64,000 bases of DNA, taken from contig OZ176057.1 in the NCBI GenBank assembly GCA_964247055.1, positions 2,294,001 to 2,358,000 of the forward strand. Reading direction: 5' to 3'. Positions within the stretch are counted from its first letter, which is position 1; each line of letters begins with the position of its first letter. Source of the stretch: Paragordius varius. Its lineage: Eukaryota > Nematomorpha. A model generated the notes under the pieces. The model searched no databases, was not told the origin of the DNA, and saw nothing but the letters and a program-made list of their open reading frames with translations. The position numbers were made by a program, and so were the translations under genes. Of the stretch, positions 12,092-22,476 are shown one piece after another.

Positions 12092-14107
12092 GTACTGCTT
12101 TAAATGTTGACAATAAACAATATCGCTTTAATCTCATGAGGCACATAGCATGATCGTTTTGCCGAAGCGATTTAGCCTTGATGCAGCAATAATGTTTAAT
12201 TCTATTGATCCTATTTCGAAAATTAGTCAGGTGCTTAAATAGGAGCTGGCTAAGGCTCTACATGTTGTAAAATATAAAACACCTAACTTTAAAGCTGATT
12301 TTTTTATATACCACATAAAATTAATGCTTTCAAGCAATTTCTTCGAAAACATATGAGACCACATGAACTATTGTGTTTTTGCTATATAACTGCAGAAAAT
12401 AACTCTTCAAAATACCCTAAAAAAGCCAGAGAAGAACAATAGTTAAGTTTTTTTCGGAGACGTAGAAAGTTTAAGGCTTTCAATAGTAACCCCACCCTAT
12501 TTATAGAGTCGAAAGCCTTTTCCCAAATCGATTATGATTAAATCAATGCCTTTTAATTTTTAGGAAAAAGTTAAGACCCATTTATATAGTATATATAATT
12601 TTCTAATGGTGCAAACATAATACCGCCATTTTTTGACAAGGCTCTTGTGAGTTAATATCACTCCCTAGAAAATTGACATCTTTCAGTTGAATCTCTAAAA
12701 TTATTAATGAAGAATGAGAACACATAAATAGATAAATGGCCAAATCTTTTTTTTATAAGTGACTGTAGAACAACCCAATCAGTGGCCTTACCCTTTACAA
12801 AATCCTTTTCAAATTTAAGGTATAAACATTAGAAAAATGTTTAAAACCATATTTAATACTTTTCATTTTTTGGCTAATATGGAAAAAGCTTAATATTTTT
12901 CACTAAATATTGTATAAACGTAAAGAATTTCAAAATTATTGATAGCTTCTAAATTTTTTAAAATGAACGTTTTTGTTATTTACTATTAAAAGATATTAAA
13001 CACACGCTTTTGAAACCTTGATCTTATAACATAGTTACAAATATTTTGATAAAATATGGATATTCTGAAAGAAAAGTTTATAAGAATCATTTAAATACTT
13101 TTGAATTCAGAACTTACGAGTCATTTAATAAATATATTAAGATATTGTGATAACTGCTCCATATCAATTCGTTTCCAATTTTTGGGTGAATTTTTGTAAA
13201 ACACATTTATGTTTGAATTTAATTTGACGGAGAATACTTTTAACGTGATCATAAGAGCATTCATATGTTTTATAGAAGTTTATTTATTATAATAAACCTT
13301 TTTATACCGTTCTCATTATGCTTCAAAATAAGATTTAAAAAAAATGCATGTTTCGTCAAAAATTCTAGCAAAATTTTGTTGAATCCTAATTTATTTTTGC
13401 CTTTATCTACCATACATTTGAAAAAATTGGAGCCTTGGCATTTTTGCCTTTATTTAAAGAAGTAGCTCATAGAGGGGGCACGAATTTGAGACTTTCGGTG
13501 CCCAAATCTTAAAATTAAAATATTATAAATTTCATTTATTTATATGATAATTTTTGGATGAAATTATTTGGCCTTTAGCTGTTGGCAAAAAATTTATTTA
13601 GGTTAATGTCCGCTATTTACTGTATCGGGAAAATACCATATAGAATAAATTTCTTATATCATTTCTTAGCCCCAAAGCCAAAAACACCATGAGAATCTCG
13701 AAATATTAGACTATATATATATATATATATACATATAATTAGGATTTTAATTTATACCGCCCGATTTTGTGCGCACTGTAATACCTAAATGATTATAATT
13801 TTGAAACATGTAGTTTAGTTAATCAATTTATATCTTTACGTCTTATTTTGAAACCAAAAATAAGTTTTATTTAAAATGATCAATTTAATAAAGTATGGCT
13901 CGCTGAAAAAGTATTTATCGTAAAAATTTTACGTGTTTATAAATTTAAATTTTTAATATTATATAAAAATATTTGAATAGACAATAATTTTAAAATAAAC
14001 AATTAGTGTTCATTTAATTGTAAATCTTAGCGAAACCAGAAAATCAGTTTTCATACATGTAACAAACATTAGAGCCTAAATGTTTTATTTATTAAATCCA
14101 TTATATA
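12092..14107. other. Intergenic stretch downstream of the STUB1 gene
   Basis: No confident gene. 12151-12330 has a coding-like frame (MIVLPKRFSLDAAIMFNSID onward) interrupted by stops, which may be a decayed coding fragment of unknown origin. A short (TA)n run lies near 13713-13731. Confidence 0.35.
13440..13720 (+). repeat. Dispersed repeat family R
   Basis: The core GAATTTGAGACTTTCGG, then CCCAAATCTTAAAATT, TTTTTGGATGAA and a later CACCATGAGAATC recurs at about 38285-38570, 44150-44310, 56816-57065 and 62555-62760. No open frame is shared between copies. Class unknown. Confidence 0.5.
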
Positions 14108-14275
14108 TTATATGTAAGTGTACATTGTTAGAAAGTTAAGCAATATTATTGGCTAACAATAGTAAAAAGTAAAAAAAATAACTATAAGATAATTATACTG
14201 CACTTTATTGGATTTACTATTTGGCAATAATTAATAACTTTCTAGCAATGTATAATTATCATATGTAATACACAC
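14108..14275. repeat. Palindromic MITE family P (diverged copy)
   Basis: Inverted arms GTACATTGTTAGAAAGTTA and TAACTTTCTAGCAATGTATA surround a middle with ATAGTAAAAAGT and ACTATTTGGCAATAA. The same element occurs at 41897-42089, 51977-52146 and 60438-60631. Confidence 0.65.
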
Positions 14276-14541
14276 TTATTTAAAAGTTATAGCCAAAATA
14301 AATAGCTTTATTTTTTGTTTTTTTTTTTCATTTATTTTAATTTTTCGTTTTTGAGATTTATAAATTATTACAATACTTGTAATTAACTCTTAAGCAAGCA
14401 CACCTCTCCAATTATTATTCCATTTTAGTAGTAAAATAAAAAAAGATATAAGAAATGACATTTATTATAGTTGGTATATTTTCGGATATAAATATAGTGC
14501 CTTACAATAAAAATTAAAGATAAAAATAAAATTAGTATGCT

Positions 14542-17517
14542 TTAATAATCTATAACCCACGGATTTTGAGCTATGTAGGCATCAACCACTTCCTTCATAA
14601 CTAAATTAGGGATTAACTGATCCGCAGTTAAGGGTGTACGCGTGATGGGGTCAAAATGACCTACACGCTATAAAAAAGTAAAAAGCAAAAAATTAAAATT
14701 TATGTGATCATAAAGACAAAAACATATTTAAAATGTATAAAACAAGAGTGTGGAACATAATTAGCTTTACAGACTATATTTTCAGAAAAATTCGAAGGGC
14801 TACATTCGTAAAATATATGGACATTAACAAATATGTCACTAGATTTAAATATAAAAGTGTAAAAACTAATATTTTTTTTAAACATTTTAGGCTAGTTCGT
14901 TGCCAAAATTTGGAAAAATCAATTCAGAAGGTTTATGTTTAACAAAATCAATTTTACTTATATTGTAAAATTTTGTTATGGATTTCATGGTTAAACACGC
15001 CCGGTATAAAGGATTAACTCAATAAATATATTTATTTGCAAAATAAAGTTAAAATTAATATTGCACAGATTAAAGACAAAACAAAAAAACTAAAAAATAC
15101 TGTTATTTAACTCTATGTTTAAATAGCAAAATAAGGAATAAAAATGTAAATTGTTCACAAATGCATATCAATTTTGTTTTTAAGTTTTTGAGAATTAAAA
15201 AATTAAAGTTTTTAAATATGGTTATATTTTTGTCTTTCACTAGTTACGATTCATCTTTTTAGACATAATTTTTAATTAATACCCATATTTTTTGACCATG
15301 GTGTGTGAATTAATAAAATTGCTGGTTTATTATTGTTAGAAAATTTACAGTTCATTTTTGGCTAAAATGAAGAAAGATGGAAATACATTTCTTTAGTTAA
15401 ACACTTAAAAAATGTTTTTTGTCGACAATGTCTTTGTTTGGTATTTAAATATGCTTTTATATTATAATAATTAAATTTGAACTTTTAAAGTCTATTCTTG
15501 GAATATTAAAAAAATTTTATGTGTGAAATATTTAAATTATTTAATAGCGCGAAAAATTATATACCTTTTACATCCAAATTCACCCTCGAACAATTAAAAT
15601 TCATCCTAAAAATAAATCATGCGTTTTCATGCTAAAACAAATCCTTAATATGTAATATATCTTTATGACATAGTTGAATATTTTTTCAGTATTATCAAAC
15701 GATATTTCATTTTTAGGTTAGTATTCAAAAATACTTAATTTATTTTCGAGTAAATTTAATTGTTCAAGGGGACATTTGAGGTGTAAATGGTGTATATATA
15801 AATTTAAAAAAAACTAAATAAAAAATAACTTGTAAATGTTCTTCAATATCTTTTCGATCGTAAGTTATTCCGCTAGGGGTTATAACTGGGTCCGTCATAA
15901 TTTCATAACTAATTTTTCCACACAAATAATCTGGTATATCTCTTTTCTGATTTAATAATAAATATCATATAAAAAACTATTATTTTTTAAAAAAATAAAA
16001 AAAGTGCAATATAAAACCTTATTTTTTAGATTAATATTTAATTTATTTTATATTTACGATAATATTGAACTAAATTTTCCATTTTTTCTAGTTTTAAACC
16101 TAGTAAATTGTTTAATTACAATTTTCGGTTAAATGAAGGCATTTCAAATAAAAATAGGCTATAAAATTTTGCCTTTTTTAACAAAATATTATGCCTATAT
16201 CATTATAAAAAATTTATTTCACAAATATAAATAAAAGGTAAAAACTAGCATAAATCTAATTCAATCCCTTTTAAAACCAGAAAATTATATACAAATATAT
16301 ATATAATTAATTGTAATAATGAAAATTAAAATATAAATTAAACTTTTCTTTGTTCATCAATTTGTTGAAACATGTGTAATAATTCTTGTTGGTAATTTTG
16401 CTACAAAATAAATAAAAATGAAAATCTAAAAAAATATTTTTAGCAATATTGTTAATAATGAATTAGTCAATATTTTTTAATAATTACATAAAAATATAAT
16501 TTATGTTTATAAAAGTACTTTGTTGTCCGTGTTAATATAAGATTGTGCATTTAAGAGGTTACTTATATTATATTATATTTGAGCAATTCTAAACACAGTA
16601 GTGTATGGGAAAAACAATAAAATGTGGATTGTGTTGCAAATTGCCCAACTATATTATTTTAAAATAAGCAACCATTAAATGCATACTGTAATTACCAATT
16701 TTAATTCACCCTCGAACAATTTAAATTCACCCTCAAACAATTTAAATTCATTCTAAAAATAAATTATGTGTTTTTGAACTTATATAACTAATTAAAAATA
16801 TGATCATATCTTTGCATAGTTTATTATTTTTTTTATTTTAAATTAAAACAAATATTTTATTTTACAAAATTATAAAAATATAGGTAAATTTGAATTAAAT
16901 AACATATGTTTCATTTGAGGGTAATTCGAATTGTTTATGGGTGAATATGAATTGTAAATGGTATATTATGAATTTTATATATATTTATAATATAACTCAT
17001 TATATAATTATTATATACCTTTTAATTAACTTATATTTTAAAGGCAATTTTAAAATTAAATTTTGAAAAATCAAGACCTAATTATATGGACAACCAGATT
17101 TTTAAAACAAATATCAATTTTTGAGACAACAATAAGTTGCAAAATATTTACAAGTTTATACTAAAAATTGTAAAAATATTTAAAATGGAAAATTCTTTTT
17201 ATTTCAATAAAATTATTACATATTTATCTTCTATGGCTAATTGTTGGGATTCTAATGCAGAAATATTTTCATTTTTGAGATTATCAGGGTGATCATTTAT
17301 GTTTGAAAGCTTAGATATTTCACTATAAACCAATACAATTATTAATAAAAAATATTGAAAAAAAAATCATAAATAAAATTATTTAAATTTGTTGTAAAAC
17401 AATATATAGACGGTTTTTCCCAAAAATTGGTTAATTTTTAAGGATATACTATAAGTTTAAGACGTATAGATTAGATAGGTTTCAAATCAATTTCAACTTA
17501 ATTTAAACAAATGTAAG

Positions 17518-17552
<35 letters not shown>

Positions 17553-19414
17553 GAAAATATAAATAACTTCGTAAATGCAATTATCAATATTACAAACGTT
17601 TTTTTATAAGAATTTAAAGATGAAACTGTAAAAACTACTACTTATTTTCACAATTTTTATTGGCACACTTAAAAATTTGTAGTGTGACTTATTCAGAAAA
17701 TTTGTTTAAGAAAATCAGTTTTATATTTAGAACATTTGAAAACTTTATATTTAAAATTTTTCGCGGGTTTATAGAAATATTTTGGATAGCTGCGTATGTG
17801 TTGGACACCCTTGCTCTAGACTAAAGTATGGCATTCAAACGGATACATAAAAACAAACCAAAAAAACTAGCTATTGATTTTATATTAAAAGTGAAATGAT
17901 AAACAGTTTTAAAAAAAATTTATTATATAAAACTAGTTTTGATTGAAATTTTTCTTTTTTTTAATTCATAAAATTTAATTATATTTTACACCAATACTTA
18001 AAATTTGTTTTATATCATATGATAAACATATCTATTATCGATCAAAACCAATCCTTAGTTTTTTACAATAATGCATCAAAAAATTAGTATAATTATAAAT
18101 GATGTGGTTTTTAATTTTACGAGTTTAAAATTAAAAATTCTTATCAATATTTACTTTTTGCCTATCACAAGTAATGGCAGCTATACAAAGCAGGAATAAG
18201 ATCAGCTATAACTTATGATTATCAAAAAATGAACAAAAATTAAACAAAACTCATAACTAGGAAAAACCGAAAACTTAAAAGATGCCCACGTAAAAATACC
18301 AACAGTCATTAAAAAACCGATAAAATTCATTATATCAGGAAGAGATTTAGTCTGCCCTTAAAAAACCAATGAAAACATTAATGTGTTGCTCTGAAAATAA
18401 AGTCTAAATATGATAATATAAAAATAGAGACTGGAAACGTTTACGAAACACCTTACCCATAAAAGAATGTAAAATTTTCAAAAGTGTGATAAGGAAATAA
18501 TTATTGGAAATTCAGGAATCCTAACTTTTAAACACATCTATGTGCTGCCCGCGATTTATCTTAAGTATTACCAATACAGTTTTCACAATTTGAAAAAACA
18601 TAAGCTCACAAAATGCTAGTAAATTTGATATTTCTTAAAAGCAAATTAGTGAATATGTTTTTCCAATGGGCAAAACGAACCAAATATAATTAGTTATTGA
18701 CATTTTATGCGATTTTTTTTCAAAAACTCTTATAAGTTTTAAACATACATGACCCCCGTATATTTTTACTGTTTTTGTGGTTAATACTTTAAGTATATAT
18801 GCTATTTACAGTTCAAATTCACCCTTAAACAATTCAAATTGACCCTTGAATAATTCAACTTCACCCTAAAAATAAATTATATGTTTTCGAACTAATATAA
18901 CTCATTATAAATATGAAATGTATGTTTCTGGTATAGGTTATTATATTTTCAGTATTATTTTAATTTGAAACAAAATTTTTATTTTTTTAAAATATACAAA
19001 AAATATAGGTAATTTTATAATCTTAAAAAGCATATATTTTATTTGAGGGTGAATGCGAATTGTTCAAGGGTGAATTTGAATTGTTCAAGGGTGAATGCGA
19101 ATTGTTCAAGGGTGAATGCGAATTGTTCAAGGGTGAATTTGAATTGTAAATGGTATATAGATATAGGTAGTAAAAGTAAAAAAAGTCAAAAAATTTCATA
19201 AAAATTGACTTTAATTTCCGTTCCTCAAGTAATTCCAACAATAATTTTTCCAATTCAGCTTCGCGTGATATACGACGCTTTTCTTGTTCGGCCCAACGCT
19301 TAGATTTGGCTATCCTTAGGTATTGCGTTATATCATCACCAAAATTTATACCCGTATCTCGTGATATGTTAAGTGCTATATATGTATATAAGGGGGTGTA
19401 AAGTAATTGAAATC

Positions 19415-19467
<53 letters not shown>

Positions 19468-22388
19468 TTTTAACACTTGAATACAACACATTCATTTCAG
19501 TCCTTCGATTGAAATTGGGGTAGTTGGATACCCGGAGCCTGTTTAAAATTAAAATCTTTAGAGAATATGGAAGGAATCGAAACCATGGCAAATTTGCAAT
19601 ATACCATTCTTAAACCGAAATATATAAAAAGATTTATTCAAAATACTTGATATTCGAAAACCGAAAGGCAAAAAATTAATCAACGTGACATGTTTGCAAT
19701 GGTAAAATCTAAAAATAATACAAAGTAAACCGCATTTTCTATTTCTATCATGTTGTAATTTAAATAAAATTAGCTTTAATTTTACCAAAATTATATCAAG
19801 ACGATATAAAAAATGGCGTCAAGGTAGTTTTACATGGAACTATTTTTCAAAACAAAATTTCATTTAGATATTTTGGCATATCTATAATATTCGGATAGAA
19901 GCATAAATTTAAATTCCGTTTCCTTAAGTAGTTTTTTAATCCCAAATTAAATTTAGTCTATGGTATTTAGATAGCCCGATTTGAATCGAAATTTTAATGG
20001 TTAATTATATCATACTATAGTTGGGGGGCAAATCGGAACATAGTAGTGTATGGAAAAAAGAGCAATAAAATGTTAAATACTTAATCTTTCATTTCTTTGA
20101 TACACTACTGTGTTGCAAATCGCCCTGCTATAGTGTGAAATAAGCAATTATCAATAAGTAAAAATTAAATTATACGGACAAAACGTAAAAATACAAAGAT
20201 GACATATATTTTGTTTCAAATTAAAACACTACTTTTTAAATCTTAATTCATTTGAATATAATTCAATAAAGTATAAAATAGAGATGTATATTGGTAACAC
20301 ACTCAATTACATATTTTACGATTCTTATTTAGTGATTTTAGAGCATAAGGTTAGAAAAAATATGGTTGGTTTTTTTTTTGAAAAAATTTGTCCTATAGAT
20401 AAAAAATTAAAAATATAAAAGCAAATAAATATGTTTCTTTAAAAGACAGCCATTAAACTACCAATCAATCAGAAACCTCATAATTCATTCCCAAAAATAA
20501 TTTGATTACAATTGTATTATTGTTGAATACTGCTTCATACTTTTGAAATTTAAAACATGAGTTAGTTAATTTAAAGATATCAAGTTTAAAGTAAAACGAT
20601 TAAAATATGTGTTTTAATTTTAACATTTTGTCCGTATATTTTAAATTTTATTGTAATTTATTAAAGGCTAAACAGTAAGGAGTTCAAACATCAGGGAATC
20701 TGAAAAAGTTTTTTTGCGACAAGTTTTAATTCATGATTTATTTGAATTCGCCTAATATTATTTGGCTTTGTCCTAATTTTGATAGCAATTATGAAATAAA
20801 GAGTCTAAAGATTTTGTGTTTGCAGGACCTAATTTTTTAAAAAAAATCATTTGGGTTAAATAAGTTAAAAAGGCAACTCTAAAATATGGTAAAGACTAAA
20901 TTTTGAATATTCGAAAATGAAAATTAGAAGATACACAAGAATTTAAAATTTCAAGGGTATATTTATGATATTTCAAGGGTATATTTATGATATTTCAAGT
21001 GTGTATATTAAAATTTTGAAAGTATATTAGATATAAGTCATAAAGTTGCAGAATGCATATATTTATGCTGGATTATTCACATTATAGTTAGTCAATTAGT
21101 AACACAGTTGTAAGGTATGAAAAAAGAACAAAATGGTAAAATCAAACAATTTTTTGCTATTTATCCTACAAGCTTACCTCTTTGTGCATAAAATTATGGA
21201 CAACGTTCATTTTTTAACACACGCTACTGTATAATTACAAATCGATTAATTATAATGCGAAAAGACCAGCGTAAATGAGTACATAATATAAATTAATTAA
21301 GGGTATCCAAAAACAACCCTTCAAAATTCTAAATACAAAATTCTAAATACAAAATTCTAAATACAAAATTCTAAATACAAAATCAAATCTAAGTAATTAT
21401 TTTCTTAAACAATTTTTCTTTGATAAATCTTTCCAATTTCGGCAATAAAATAGCAAAAAAATGTTAAAAAATTAATATTGATAGATGTAAAAATTGGAAT
21501 TATACGGACAAAGCGTAAAAATAAAAAGACAAATATTTTTTTTCAACGACAACCATACTTTTTGAAACCTTAATGTTTCCCATGTAAGCTATTTGGTTAC
21601 AATCGTAAAATATAGAATTGATTATGTTAGTAAAATATTTATCTATATTTCCTAAATTTAATTAAAAAGAATATATTATATTAAAATAAATCCAAGTTAT
21701 AAAAGGTATATGGTTATCTTTTAGATACAAATATTTGTCTTTAAAATTTTTACGTTTGTCCGTATAATTTGAGTTTTTACTGTAAAATTTGATAAAATTT
21801 AGCCCAATGCAGCTCTTAAAGTCAGATTTTGTTGGATACCCCCTGCAGTGAATGTTTAAGGGATTTTTTTTATATTAAAGTATTAACCTTTCTGAAATTT
21901 TATGATAGCTTCATCGTAGTAGGATTGTTCTAGGAGTGCTTGACCAGCAAAAACGTAAGCTTTAATATTCCAGGGATCTAGGGTTAGTGCTTGAGTACAG
22001 TCCTGTAAACATGCATCCCATTCTTGCAATTTGATGTGGGCCAATGCTCGATTAGTAAACAGTTTAGCATCTTTTGGATTTTTGATCTTTCGATAATATC
22101 ATATCTTATTTTATCGTTTTTTAATTTAAAAGTTTTGTTTAAATCAATAATTTAAAATACAATGTTTTTTGTTCCAATAAAAAAGATACTACAAAGTACA
22201 AAAATTTTGCGCATAGTTTTATTTCAAATAATTTTACAATATTTCAAATTAATATTGTAATTATTAATTCCAGATTAAATTTTAAAAAATACTATTGCTT
22301 GGGTATAGGATTGAATAGCATCTTGATATCTTCCACTAGAAAAATAACGATTTCCACGATTTTTTAATTCTTCAGAAGTATATGCCAT
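14542..22388 (-). CDS. STUB1: CHIP, TPR co-chaperone and U-box E3 ubiquitin ligase
   Basis: Seven exons on the minus strand: 22388-22293, 22086-21888, 19375-19210, 17322-17220, 16400-16344, 15946-15830, 14667-14542. All junctions keep phase, giving 287 aa (human about 303, fly about 289). Residues 1-125 hold three TPRs ([35 protein letters not shown]) that bind the C-terminal EEVD of Hsp70/Hsp90; the clamp Lys in ELKNRGN is present. Then [18 protein letters not shown] and a charged helical dimerisation segment (about 125-207). The U-box (208-287) reads [42 protein letters not shown], ending NPWVIDY. It acts in cytosolic quality control, ubiquitylating chaperone-bound clients. Donor 2 (GTTAAT) and donor 3 (GTCAAT) are non-consensus. 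A minus-strand AATAAA lies near 14460. The long introns carry the repeats listed separately. Confidence 0.95.
15558..15802. repeat. TA-associated inverted-repeat element, copy in STUB1 intron 6
   Basis: The left end is TATACCTTTTACATCC followed by TTCACCCTCGAAC units; the right end is TTCAAGGGGAC, then GTAAATGGTGTATATA. The internal section GTTTTCATGCTAAAAC and the TTTCAGTATTAT block match the other copies. Confidence 0.65.
16570..16665. repeat. Short MITE family J
   Basis: Inverted ends GAGCAATTCTAAACACAG and TGTGTTGCAAATTGCCC, with AGTAGTGTATGG inside. The same element is at 20018-20137 and, more decayed, at 21070-21240. Confidence 0.55.
16695..16968. repeat. TA-associated inverted-repeat element, copy in STUB1 intron 4
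   Basis: Iterated TTCACCCTCGAACAATTTAAA at the left, GAGGGTAATTCGAATTG and GTAAATGGTATAT at the right, with the usual A+T-rich centre. Confidence 0.65.
17519..17548. repeat. (TA)n microsatellite
   Basis: About 15 TA units in STUB1 intron 3. Confidence 0.85.
17700..17813. repeat. Right-end fragment of the short hAT MITE seen at 45134-45427
   Basis: GAAATATTTTGGATAGC, then GTGTTGGACACCCTTG, resembles the right terminus TATTTTGGAGAGC...GTGTTGGACACCCCTG of the copy in the I-BAR gene. The left end was not found. Confidence 0.4.
18805..19157. repeat. TA-associated inverted-repeat element with expanded subrepeats
   Basis: The left end has three TTCAAATTCACCCTT-type units. The right end (about 19045-19150) has five tandem 21-bp units built on GGGTGAATTTGAATTG, then GTAAATGGTATATAG. 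This is the clearest case of the terminal motif being iterated, with unit number differing between the two ends. Confidence 0.8.
19421..19464. repeat. (TA)n microsatellite
   Basis: About 22 TA units, directly adjoining MITE K and 45 bp upstream (in transcription) of the acceptor of STUB1 exon 3. Confidence 0.9.
19502..19990 (-). repeat. MITE family K, copy in STUB1 intron 2
   Basis: Ends CCTTCGATTGAAATTGGGGT and TAGCCCGATTTGAATCGAA are inverted copies of each other. The unit is a reversed relative of 24719-25243. Confidence 0.6.
20018..20137. repeat. Short MITE family J, best copy
   Basis: Terminal inverted repeats CTATAGTTGGGGGGCAAATC and CAAATCGCCCTGCTATAG, each followed inward by a TAGTAGTGTATGG / GATACACTACTG pair. 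Confidence 0.7.
20160..20652. repeat. Tc1/mariner-like MITE family T, long copy
   Basis: Left GTAAAAATTAAATTATACGG, then ACAAAACGTAAAAAT; right CATTTTGTCCGTATATTT, then TTATTGTAA: inverted ends with CAGTAAAA-like tips. No transposase. Related copies are at 21484, 31256, 46740 and 49258. Confidence 0.6.
20948..21008. repeat. 22-bp tandem repeat, about three units
   Basis: ATTTCAAGGGTATATTTATG repeats twice exactly and a third time with changes. Confidence 0.7.
21070..21240. repeat. Short MITE family J, decayed copy
   Basis: ATTATAGTTAGTCAATTAG at the left and CAAATCGATTAATTATAAT at the right, with ACACAGTTGTAAGG and ACACGCTACTGT inside. Confidence 0.4.
21320..21381. repeat. 14-bp minisatellite
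   Basis: At least four direct copies of AAAATTCTAAATAC in STUB1 intron 2. Confidence 0.85.
21484..21786. repeat. Tc1/mariner-like MITE family T
   Basis: Left GTAAAAATTGGAATTATACG, right CGTATAATTTGAGTTTTTAC, each with GACAAA(G/C)GTAAAAAT inside. The internal GACAACCATACTTTTTG motif is shared with 31256 and 49258. A TA flank fits Tc1/mariner-type insertion. Confidence 0.7.
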
Positions 22389-22476
22389 AAATCTTACCTT
22401 TAAATTTATTATATATAGAAAATAAACTAAAATGGGTTGTTAAAACATATGATTAACTAAGAGCAGTTTGTTTAAA
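22389..22476. promoter_or_regulatory. Shared 88-bp intergenic interval between divergent STUB1 and RANBP3 starts
   Basis: Only 88 bp separate the two start codons, so any promoter here must serve both directions unless one gene has an upstream untranslated exon. It contains TTATTATATATAG as a possible TATA-like tract. The minus strand has AAAGGTAAGA just upstream of the STUB1 start and the plus strand has CTAAGAGCAG just upstream of the RANBP3 start; these resemble splice sites, so 5' exons elsewhere remain possible. Confidence 0.5.
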
